64,000 nucleotides of DNA, from NCBI GenBank assembly GCA_013399855.1, contig VXAY01005682.1:71558-135557 (forward strand), in the 5' to 3' direction. A program made the translations under genes and the position numbers. Positions 36,371 through 46,913 of this stretch are shown one piece after another. The notes beneath the pieces were generated by a model that saw only the letters and a list, made by a program, of their open reading frames with translations, did no database searches and was not told the DNA's origin. This DNA comes from Oxyruncus cristatus. Its lineage: Eukaryota > Chordata > Aves > Passeriformes > Cotingidae. Within the stretch, counting starts at the first letter, position 1. Each line of letters opens with the position of its first letter.

Positions 36371-39300
36371 CATCATGCAGGTTCTCCCCACCTGAAATGT
36401 ATACCATCCCCATCTGCCGAGCAGAGTGTCTCAACACAGTCACTGTGCAAAGGATGCCCTGGTTTTGCATGCCTTTACTCACCACTTATAACCTTGGTGT
36501 CTGCTTAGTGAAGACACACTGTCCTGGTTTAAAGCATGGAAGTGTTATCCAAGGTGTTTGACACCTTGGAAAGTCAGTTTATAGATGTCATCTGAAAATG
36601 GACCAAAGAAAACAAAACAGGAGGTTCCAACCCTCATGATTTGTTCAGGATCAGCCAGACATGAGGCCAGAACTAGGAAAGACTATTTCCTCTTCAAAAG
36701 CACTCTTTTGAGGAGAGGTTTGATGGAATTCAGGTATTTGAAAGCACTGATCAGAGATGAGAGTAGCAGGTTATGTCTAGAAATGTGCCTTTATGAGCCC
36801 ATTCGGGTCCAAGAAAAATCAGTAGGATTGCTCATGTTCAGCTAGCCTAGAAGACTGATTACCTTGCTGGGAGTGATCCTTCACAACAAAGCTGTCTGAG
36901 CAGAGAAGAGAAGGGAGAAATTATTTCCCCATTGGATATGTTCCCTGAGCCAGATGCTCTGAGGTGCTTTCTACCACATAGGCACAGCACAACTGCCCTG
37001 TTTTCCAAAAGCTTAGGGTAGGTGTGCATTCTGCAGGTTAGCACAGTTTTCACCCTGCTTCTGAAAAGTGCATCTTCCTTTTAACTGAAAACACAAAAGG
37101 TCAAGAAAGATGCAGAAAAATATTAACCTGGCATTTAAAAAGAAAAAAATAGCAGGAATTTCAGGTTTTGTGGATAAGAAGAGGTAGGAAGAGTGAAAGT
37201 GATGGACAGCCATTCTCCTTAGACTTTTGCCCTCCCCTCTGAGAAAGTGCTAATTTTTTCTGCAAATGCTGTTATTTTGTCTACTCCAGGTAGGAGCATT
37301 GCTGAGCTTCTCACTACTTCTGGAGTTAATAGAGCTCATTAAAGTTACCTGGAGTCAATGCTGCTGATTTTTAATCCCCTCTGTTCTATTTCATAACCAC
37401 TGTGGTATGAAAGTCATTTGAGCTCTCAGTTTATTGTATTTGCTCTGTAGACAGGCAGGGGCCCTGTTGTGGAAAAACCTGGAATGAACTCTGAGTTCCT
37501 ATTATGAGTGGCAAAACTCCCTGGATTTTAGCATTGAGCTTTCACTCACACTCTTCAGAAGGCACTCTTCTGTATGGCAAACCCGCTGCAGAATTCAGAG
37601 GCTTATGCTCTGAACAGCAGAACTGGACATGTTCCTTGCTTCAGTCCCTACATATTTCTCCCATGAAATCTCACTTTGTTTTGCCAGATGCAGCTTAAAG
37701 GGTACCTTACCCATAGGTAAGGGCCCTGACACCCTGTCACTTTGAAGCTTATTCTGTTGTCACATGTCAGGACTGAACACAGTGTTAAGCTCCCTGGTCT
37801 GTGCTTTTATTTCTGGCTTGTAGGCACATGGCTGTATGACATCGTCCTTCCCTCTGCCCACAGAAACCTTTCACATTTGACCCCACCAGCTCTTCAGAGG
37901 AGATAATTAGGAGCACTGCTGTCTGAATGTGCCCCAGCACAGCTTGACGCCACGGTGTCAGTGTCCAGCAGCCTCCATGACCACAGTCGTTCAAGACAAG
38001 TGTCTTCTCTGAGTGCAAGGGCCAAATCCTACAGTCCCCATTTGAGCTCAGCATGCAGGGCTGGCAGTTATTAAAGAAGGCAGGTTACCATCAGTGGTCT
38101 TTCCTCTTTCTCTTTTTGGCCCAGCTGCAGGTACTGGAAAGACTACTGGTGAAGTTAGCAGAGCTGAACCAAACCCTGGTACCAGGAGGGATTGCACAAA
38201 GATGAGTCCCTGCCTTTCAATAACATCCCAAACATATGGGGTCATATAAATTTTGTAGTATGCAATTTTAATAGCTATCAAGCCATATAATTTTTATTAC
38301 TGAGACAGTAATACCACTGCAGAGCATCTCTTGCTCAAAAAATCTAATGTCTGCTGATAGGTAAATGGCAGCTGCCAGGTTTTGGAGTGACCACAAGGAA
38401 GACATTGGAGACAGCAAACAAGAAAAAAAGTGAAGATTGTGCTTCAATTCAGAAACCTGGTCCAGACCCAAATTAGCTCTGCACCCCCCCCCCTCCCCGC
38501 CAGCTGGCACAAATCACCTTTTGCAGGAAGACAGCTGAAAACTGAAAAAAAACACTCAGGATGCTCATGAGGATTAATAGGAGGCTCAGGTGGAGAGGTG
38601 GAGTTGCTCAAAGGGGTATTAGTAGAAAACAGATTTTGCTTTTCACTAGCTCCATAAGCTTGTTCACGTTGCTTAGTTTCTGCAGTGCTGCTGCCTGGAT
38701 GCGTTTTGTTGCTTTTCTAATAACCAGGAAAGAAACCTCAGAATGATACACAGGCAGCTGCGAGGACAGAACTGAGTTTCAAAGCAGATAGAGTGGAAAA
38801 AGAAACCTGCTTTCTGCTGAGAAACTACAGGGGATTTAGACAGAGGGTAAGTAGGGTCTATCTACCCCTTCCCAGCATCTTCAGTATTTGATTTTACCAT
38901 CCTACTCACTCCCTCCCTTCAGCCCCAAGTGGTTTTAATACATTTGTGTGGGTGTAACTCTTTTAAAATTGTCATAAGAAGTAAAAACTAAGGTCCATCA
39001 TTGTTTATATGGGTAACCAGCAGCGTTGAAATCTTTGGACCCACATCACAGACCTTTATCTGCCCTATCCTTCCTTCCTTGGTATGTCAGCAGCTTCTCC
39101 TTGCTTGGAGAGTTTCAGTGAAACCACAGGGAAGAGTCTCTGTTTTCAGTTCGGATGTCAGGGTGCTAGAGTCATCATAATCACAGGAAAGGTCCAGCTC
39201 TGTCCCAACCAGAACATGCTCAGTATTCAGTTCCTAAAAGCTAAACAACCTGAGAAGGTCAATCCAACACTGGGTATGGAGACGCAGCTCCAGAAAGTAC

Positions 39301-39829
39301 AGTGGAACAATGAAATTTTCCCCTCTGTTAAGGTGTATTTAAACACTGAGAGGGAGCTGTTGCTGAAAGTGAGTAGCTGGGGTGTTACATGTCTCCAAAC
39401 ATGTGTACAAACACACTGTCTGGGAAGAGTATACAGAGGAAAAGATATCAACAACAACCAGGGCAATTTGTCTTCCCTGACATTGTTAAATGTGTAAAAA
39501 AGGGGTTTGGGGATTTCCTTCAATTCAGTCTTACAAAGTGAAGTTCAATTTATTCAGCTTGTTGAAAAGGTTGAGAAGTGACTCAATCATTGTAAATAGG
39601 TAATTACATACGGAAGAAAAATCTAAAAGCAAGGGACTTCCTAATCTCACAAAAGAGGCAGCGAAGCTGCGTGGCTGGAATCTGAATAAAGTTGCACCAA
39701 TTCAACCTTGAAATAAAACTGCTCCTGTCATTAGCAGTGTAACAACCATTAGGGACTGGAAAAGAGTGTAAGGGGAAGCTTCAGAGTCATTCACTGGAGA
39801 TATTAGGACAAGATCATCCTAATCTTCGA
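36371..39829. other. Unique sequence, one short perfect hairpin
   Basis: No gene recognised. A 9-base perfect inverted repeat, CCAAGGTGT and ACACCTTGG, lies at 36549-36569 around a TTG loop. It sits 19 bases after TGTCCTGGTTT (36520-36530), which resembles the start of some avian ERVL LTRs; the rest does not match. A run of C at about 38485-38500 is low complexity. The 137-codon frame at 39084-39497 is unrecognised. Confidence 0.4.
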
Positions 39830-40776
39830 TTATAGTATCTTCATCAATCATAGAGACAGTAAGATTGAGTGCATCCTCAGCAAGTTTTCAGATGACACCA
39901 GCTGAACAGTGCAGTTGACACTACAGAAGGAAGAGATGGCATCCAGAGGGACCTGGACAAATTTGAGAAGTGAGCCCACAAGAACCTAATGAAGTCCAAC
40001 AAGTCCAAGTGCAAGGTTCTGCACCTGGATCGGGGCAATTTCAAACATGAGTACAGTCTGGGAGAAGACCTCATTGAAAGTAGCTCTGCAGAGAAGGACT
40101 GGGGGGTTCTCATTGATGAAAAGTAGGATTTGAGCCAACAGTGTGTGCTCACAGCCCAGAAAGCCAATTGTGGCCTGAGCTGCATCAAATAAAGTGTGGC
40201 CAGCAAGTGGAGGGAGGTGACTCTGCCCCTCTACTCTGCCCTTGTGAGACCCCCACCTGGAGCACTGCATCCAGCTCTGGGGTCCTCAGCGCAGGAAAGA
40301 TGTGGAGCTGTTGGAGCAGGTCCATAGGAGGCCATGAAGATGTTCAGAGGGATGAAACACCTCTCCAGTGATGAAAGGTTGAGAGAGCTGGAGTTGTTCA
40401 GTGTGGAGATGAGAAGGCTTCTGGAAGACATTGCAGCCTTCCAGTACCTAAAGGGGGCTTATAAAAAGGAGGGAGAGGGACTTTTTATACAAGCAGATAG
40501 TGACAGGACAGGGGGCAACGGTTTTAAACTGAAGAGGGGAGGTTCAGATTAGATGTTAGGAAGAAAATTTTTACTGTGAGGGTGGTGAGACACTCAGGTG
40601 TCTCAGGAACAGGTTGACCAGAGGAGGGATCCCATCCCTCAGAATGGCCAAGCTGGACAGGGCCCTGAGCAACCTGATCTAGTGAGTAGTATCCCTTCCC
40701 ATGGCAGATGGGTTGGAACTAGACAATCTTTAAGGTCCCTTCCAACCCAAACTATTCTGTAATTCGATGATTCTAA
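39830..40776 (+). mobile_element. CR1 LINE, 3' third (end of ORF2 to 3' terminus)
   Basis: The longest CR1 copy here, about 950 bases. It begins in the reverse-transcriptase region after the polymerase boxes (GAGTGCATCCTCAGCAAGTT then CAGATGACACC), continues through the C-terminal ORF2 part and 3' untranslated region, and ends CCAACCCAAACTATTCTGTA followed by a degenerate ATGATTCTAAG tail. The reading frame is destroyed by stops and small indels, so it is a dead, 5'-truncated copy. The short frames in it on both strands are repeat shadows. Confidence 0.93.
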
Positions 40777-43199
40777 GATTAGGTAGCACTCCAACAGAAA
40801 GGTGTTCCACTGAAATTTGGAGGTACATTTTACTGGCTGCATATTCAGAGTTCAGGTGCCCCATCACAGCAGTCCCACTGTGTCTTGAAACTCCATTCCT
40901 GCTTAATCCCCTTCTTTATGATGTCCCTAATATATTTGTGATGTTTATAATATTACCATTAAAATAACTACCACAACTTCACATTTTGAAACATCAGACA
41001 ACCTTCAGGGTTTAGAAACAACAGATTGCACACACCCCAATTCTCTGCTGATCAGGTATGTTACATTTCTTGCTTTTCTATTGTCTTGCCTTAAGGAAAA
41101 AGGGATTGGACAGATCATCAATAAACAAGATACAACACATGGAAAGACTGATCAGAACCGAAAACGAAGAATGCTCTTAGATGCATGACTGGTGCACATC
41201 CCTTACATGTGCAGGCAAAACTCATACCACCTGTGGGTAGCTAGGAAGGAACATCCAAAAAAAAATTGTTCAAATAATGGAGCATGCAGATAAATCAATC
41301 CATGAACTAACATTGCTAGTGATATTCCACCTGACTTTATGCATCTAGTAGTCAGGCATCCCTTCAACTGGAAAGGGATACCACAACCAGGGAGTATTTC
41401 AGACTGTCCTAATCTGAGACATCTCTTGGTTTGCCACCTGCTGGGGCAGATGTAGACGAGTCCTTTGAAAAGCGAATGCAGCTTCCAACACCAGGTCAGT
41501 TCCCCAGGTTTCACAGCTGTTTCCAGTTTGAAATGTGAGGAGTGTAAAGTGAAAAATCTGCATTAAGATAAAAGTACAGTCAATCTGGTAAGAGCTTTCC
41601 AACATGTTTGGGTTTTTTTCTCTGACATTGCTTATTAATCAAGAAAAGAGATTGCTAGCACACTGAAAATTAATTTATGCCAATGACCACAAAAATACTA
41701 TTATTTACTAATCATGAAAATCTGTAGTTTGGTACCGCTTAGTACATAAGCAAATATTTAAACACAAAAAATTCCCAGGTAACCAGGATTTTATGCAGAA
41801 ATTTCAGGAGAGAAAAGGATCATATCATGTCTGTTTGTGAAGGAAACAGAAACTTTGAACTGCCTTCTGTGGCAAACAGGAATAGAAAGCTGTAAAGCTG
41901 TGAAATCTGCATAGCATAAGCCTGGCAAAAGGCGTGGTTTGTTATTGTTTCATGACAGCCTTTGAATAGAACAAATCCATCTTTAAAATGTTGTTTGATA
42001 CAGCCATTATGCAACTCCTAGTGTTTGGTTAGTCTCAAAAATCTCCCAGATCCTGGCTCCTGACACTGTCAGATAATTTCATATTCCATGTTTCAGATTA
42101 ACTCTTTTCTCTTGAAGAACAGGAGGATGCAGATTTGGTCTCTAGTCCTGCTTTGCGCAGCACGTGTGTGGCCGAATAACAAGGTGCTTGTCTGCAAGTG
42201 TCAGGCCTTATAATCATGTTCTGGTTACTGCACTTCTGAAATTCCTGGTCTACCCTCCCTTGCCTGCTGTGCAGAGAGGCACAGACCACATCTATCACGA
42301 TGGGTACTGGGAATCATTTTTAATATGGGGAGACGAACGTTTTTAGAGAAGTTCCCTCTGTAAGTGCTATTTGCAGCATTCTGCACCCACATAAACATTA
42401 CATAACAAAAATATCACTCAGGACGAAAGAGACATTGGAAACTAAGATTAATGTGAGCTACAAGGCTTAATTCCTTTTCTCCACAGACGCAACTCACAGA
42501 GGCTTCACTAAGAACTGTAACTGTGTATTTGAGGAGCAAACTATATTCTTTAAGAAACCATTACTGAAAATCAAAGTTGTAAATTTTCTGAAGGCATTAT
42601 GATGTAACAGAGACAAAACCTCCTCACTTCAAGTCATGCTGATTAGTTAATAATATACAAACAGAATGATTTGTTCTTTGCTAAGTATAAAAATGTAGAC
42701 AAAAAGCAACAGTGGAGTGAAACAAGCAATAGCAGACACATACTTTGAGAGCGATATAAAAAATTGCTCAGCTTTTAATCTAAGCACAATTCAGAACGCA
42801 TATTGCCATTGCTGTGAAGTTAAAGGAAGAAATGTGTCCAAAAGATTCACTTCCAAGGGTTGAGGTTTTTTCACCGGTATAAATATATGTAATACTGGGT
42901 TGGTTCATTATATAGGTGCCTCACACTTTGAAAAAGCACTTAAATATCCTTTTTTTCTTTTTTTCCCCTGGAATATATAACTATAAAGCCTGAAGTAACT
43001 GTAGCACTTAAACTCTATTGTACAACCATACATTATGTTATGTCACACGAGTTCATATTAGAAGGACAAAAAAATTACTTTCAGAAACAGAAAACATTTT
43101 CAGGCTTGGAGAAGAGCAAGCTTTTTAAACACATACATGGTACAACTTGAAATGAACTTCCAGACATGGTATAAAACTGCAGCACGAAAAGACATATTA
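40777..43199. other. Unique AT-rich sequence; right part could be a 3' UTR
   Basis: No repeat recognised. The part from about 42755 to 43199 would be the 3' untranslated region if the candidate terminal exon just to its right is real. On the minus strand it holds an ATTAAA poly(A)-type signal at 42774-42779 and is AT-rich. Nothing else is supported in 40777-42750. Confidence 0.35.
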
Positions 43200-43376
43200 T
43201 TACAAGCAGTTACTGCCTGTAGCTGTTTCCTGGTGTCTGCTGATTGCCTTGGTGACATCTGCAGCACCAGCATTGGATACTGGCAGCATCATCACCTCTG
43301 GCACCAGCATTACATGCTCCTCTGCGCTCTCCTCTGCACTATCAGGGCTGGCTGGAACTGCTCCCTCCTCCATCCC
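43200..43376 (-). CDS. Candidate terminal coding exon, unrecognised protein
   Basis: On the minus strand a TTTTCAG acceptor (AG complement at 43377-43378) opens a 59-codon frame including the stop. It starts at a codon boundary (phase 0) and ends in TAA, followed at once by a second TAA. The predicted peptide begins GMEEGAVPASPDSAEESAEE and ends ETATGSNCL: an acidic, disordered-looking tail with no domain I know. Downstream on the minus strand the sequence is AT-rich with ATTAAA about 420 bases away, which would suit a 3' UTR. The phase is compatible with the exon candidate at 50617-50748. Against it: the pyrimidine tract before the acceptor is weak and part of the acidic run comes from imperfect GAG-type repeats, so it may be chance. 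Confidence 0.22.
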   Translation of the reverse strand, partial: GMEEGAVPASPDSAEESAEEHVMLVPEVMMLPVSNAGAADVTKAISRHQETATGSNCL

Positions 43377-45731
43377 CTGAAAACCCGCTGCTTGAGGATC
43401 AGCACCCACACTTGGTCAATACCAGCAGGGAAGGCAGTCCTGGAAACAAGCTGGGAATGGCAGCTCCCAGGCAAACTGATCAGCTCATAGGTGCTCGCTC
43501 TCTAAAATGAACCAGTTAATAAAGATGATGCAGGAAATCAATAAACACTTCAATCAGAAAGTTTCATACAACCAGCCCAAACCAGTCAGCTGCTTGGGGA
43601 GACAGAAGCTTGTGCTATTTTAACAGAAATCAAAAATAAGTGCAGAAAGAAGCAAAACAAGCAACAATCACACACACAGAAAAAAAAAGGTAATATGAGG
43701 GAAGGTACTTCTAGAATGAATATGAAATAATAGCCAAGTTATTTTTACCTAACTTCTTTTCTGTATTAAAACCTGCTGAGACTCCTAATTACATCTTTTG
43801 TACAGAACACATATAAATCATGTTAGCTTGCATGCTTCAAGGTGAAATGAGAGAACAGCCCATGGGAACCTTTTTTCTCTCTGTCTTATGATATATAATG
43901 CCAGATGTTCTCTTTGCGTGTATCGTTGCTAAATAATTGGGCAAAAGAAATACAGCAGACTAAAAAATACACAAGCATGACTGTGAAGGTACATTTCCTC
44001 AACAGAAAAACCTTTTAACATTCTGGCGTTGCATATCCTAATGCAAGCTTGACATTTTCGTCCCAAAGACGATCAGAGAAACCTGTGAACAAGGCCAGCA
44101 AATCTTCACCAGACTGCAGCCTCCAGAAAGAACTCCCTTCTTCCGCTCACACCTTGGACTTCACAGAAAAGTCTCATTTCTTGCTGTCTCTAGCAAGTCT
44201 CTTGCTAGAGATCAACGTGCCTGGCCCCCACTCCCATTTGCAGAGAGACCCCTCTCACAGTCCTCTGCCAGGGCAGAAGTGTTGAGGTCACCCACAGGGA
44301 TGTTTTGCCTTCAATAACCTGGGGCTTTAAACCAAATCAGAAGTATTAGGCAAAGCCTTTCCCCCCACTTACAGCATGAATATAAAGGAATATATACCAA
44401 AGAAATTATATCGACTTCTTTCTAAATGTACATCGCAGTCAAGCCTGGTAACTTTTGGAAAGTTGATTTAAATTTGACTGAAGGAATCAAAAAGGGTTGT
44501 TTAAAAAGCGAGGCTTGCTGAAAACTCACCTACAAAGGATATTCTGTTTCTTTAGGTATTACAAGTGCAATACAGTAATAAAGAATATAGATTGACCTAA
44601 AGTTTAAGCAGGTTGAAAAGCATTAAAGGAATCTGTTCTGAGCTTTCTGCCAACAGCATTCAATGGCAGAGAGAAGGGGGAGAAGAGAACCAGAAAAGAT
44701 GTTGGTGCTACGTTTCTGGAATAAGGAGTCTGGATATAAGAAAATATCAAATAAGAAGGAAAGAAACTAGAGGAGAACACTTCAAAACCAGCAGAGGACA
44801 GGTTCTGACTTTTTGATGAACTGGATAAGTTATGGAAGAAAAGGTTAATTTATTTAACAAAACGCTCAGGTATTACTTATGCCTGCTGGCTCCCATATCT
44901 GTTGGAAAATAAAATCAATTTCTGATGAGAGTTTAACATAACCTTTTCATCATTAAAAGGTGGTATTTAATCTTCTTTTTTGCCTATTTAGCAGCTCAGG
45001 ATCACTCACTTCATCTTCACTATGCATTCCCCTAAACACCTAGTCTGTGGTTATGTGGTTTCCATAAGCAATTAGCTGACCTTTAGTTCAGGAATAGGAG
45101 TGCAGCAGAGCAACAAGAACATTTAAAAAATGTTAAAAAAGATTTAAAAACATTAAAAAAACAATGCATGTAATTGAGAGCTTTAATTGGAAAACAACGT
45201 TGTATGTATGTACCCTAAAGAAGGGTAGCATGGCCCTAAAGTCCCTTCTGTTTCAGAGCAGACTCAATCTCCTCCTAAGAGGGTGTGGGAGGACAGCCAC
45301 TGTCCTTGTCCCTGACAAACAGTACAGAAAAGTAAAATCATTAGAATAATCTTGTTTTTGGAGTCCTTTTCACCTTCGCCACAACCCTTCCTCTAGTCCC
45401 TCTTTCCAAGATCAATGTGAATTAAAAACAAGTATCACCGTGTTGACTTGCAGGAGGTCACCACACCCAGGGAATGCACTAATCTCAGTATACAAGCGAT
45501 CACCCTCATAAATATTCATCTAAGGCCAAAGTCATATATTATTTAGACACAAAATGGTGATTAAAAACAATTATCTAAAACTAAGAAGGTTGATTCCTAA
45601 AATACTACTCCAGGCATGAAAAATAACTCATGCGTCTGAACAAAAACTAGAGCAGATGGTCTGAGCCAAGAATAAACTGGCAGCCTTGAATACATAGTCT
45701 CTGTTGAAAGTGGCATCTGTGGTGTCCTCTT

Positions 45732-45748
45732 TGTGTGTGTGTGTGTGT
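45732..45748. repeat. (TG)8 microsatellite
   Basis: Uninterrupted TG dinucleotide repeat, eight units. Confidence 0.9.
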
Positions 45749-45950
45749 ATACATAGGCTTTTGTCATGCACAAGCCTGACATTATGTATTTCTGGGAACT
45801 AGTTAAACACCAGTAACCACTCCAGTGCCTCCAAACCCTTCTAGAATTGCTTCCCAATTTAGATTATCCCAAAGTAATCTAAAATATTTTACTGCAATCA
45901 TTTCTGCCTCCCTTCAGGGAGAAAAAAAACCAAACCAAAACAAAACAAAC

Positions 45951-45964
45951 ATATATATATATAT
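45951..45964. repeat. (AT)7 microsatellite
   Basis: Uninterrupted AT dinucleotide repeat, preceded by an A/C-rich stretch. Confidence 0.9.
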
Positions 45965-46182
45965 TTTTAGAAAGTTAAAACTGTCAATTTGTTGCCTATG
46001 CTGGGCAATCAGTTGTTCCCACAGGTTCTCTGTGTAAATTCACATACCTCGCTTGGTTCTTTGGAATTCTAATTATGTAAAGGAAACTCTGGCTGTAGAG
46101 GCTGCAACCCTCCCAAGAAAGGACAATTCTTCGGATATCCAAAGTTTGTGTATAGTATTGATAAATCCCATGGCATTTATTA

Positions 46183-46372
46183 CATAGAATCACAGGGTCA
46201 TTTAGATCCTTAAGATCATTCAGACCAACGATAAATCTAACATTATCAAGTCCACCACTAAACCACTTCCCCAAGTAACAGATCTACACATCTCTTAAAT
46301 ACCTCCAGGGATGGCAACACAAACACTTCCCTGGTCAGCCCGTTCCAATGCTTGAAAACCCTTTCTGTGAAC
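46183..46372 (-). mobile_element. CR1 LINE, 3' end fragment (older subtype)
   Basis: On the plus strand it reads CATAGAATCACAGGGTCATT, the complement of a CR1 terminus. It continues with CTTAAATACCTCCAGGGATG and CCCGTTCCAATGC, which fit a CR1 subtype whose 3' UTR encodes the accepted complement of CACCATCCCTGGAGG-like sequence. It is more diverged than the copy at 54.7 kb. About 190 bases with no coding capacity. Confidence 0.85.
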
Positions 46373-46877
46373 ATGTCATATAACATTTGTTTTATATATT
46401 CTTTTAAAAGTTAGATCCTGAGATGGATCAGAATAAGTATACCTCCTAGAATCAAAGAAAATGTAAGTATAAATTATAAATATTCATAAAGAAAGAAACA
46501 CCCGTTTCTTCAGTTAATTGTTTTAAAATCATAATTTTCAATTAACTTTTTAACCAAGATGGTAAAATGGGAGAGTAACTTTTAGCTACTTTGCACAATT
46601 TCTAAGGGCCTGCAACTAACATATGAATGGCTCCTGTGTTTTGGAATATTTCTGAATTTAAGATTGGTAGAGATAGTGTGGAGAGGGTTTATCTGCATGT
46701 AACACTGTGCACTAAGAGTTCTTGGCAAGTAATAGTTTTGTTCTCTGTGCAGAGGTGTCCTGTTATCTACAGCTCAATCTATGCCATCGTTGAAATCATA
46801 CAGAATTTAGGACAGTCCCCTTTTTTAACGAAAATCTTTAACATTTAAGAAAGCTTGATGGCATTGTCATTGCAAGC

Positions 46878-46913
46878 AAAATCCAACACGTGAATTTCAC
46901 GTGGCCGGATTTT
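46878..46913. promoter_or_regulatory. Palindrome with two CACGTG E-boxes
   Basis: A 36-base imperfect palindrome in AT-rich DNA. The outer arms AAAATCC (46878-46884) and GGATTTT (46907-46913) are perfect complements. Inside them CACGTGAA (46887-46894) and TTCACGTG (46896-46903) are perfect complements around a single central T. The core therefore holds two canonical CACGTG E-boxes (46887-46892 and 46898-46903) spaced five bases apart. CACGTG is bound by bHLH factors such as CLOCK-BMAL1, MYC-MAX, USF and TFE3/TFEB. Whether it is a real cis-element or simply the centre of an old palindromic transposon is unknown. Confidence 0.5.

Larger units (their letters stand above)
43377..46182. other. Unique AT-rich sequence with short microsatellites
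   Basis: No exon is supported. It includes an A-rich quasi-repeat of TTTAAAAA units near 45121-45165, a (TG)8 run at 45732-45748 and an (AT)7 run at 45951-45964. It would be intronic if the flanking exon candidates belong to one gene. Confidence 0.4.
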
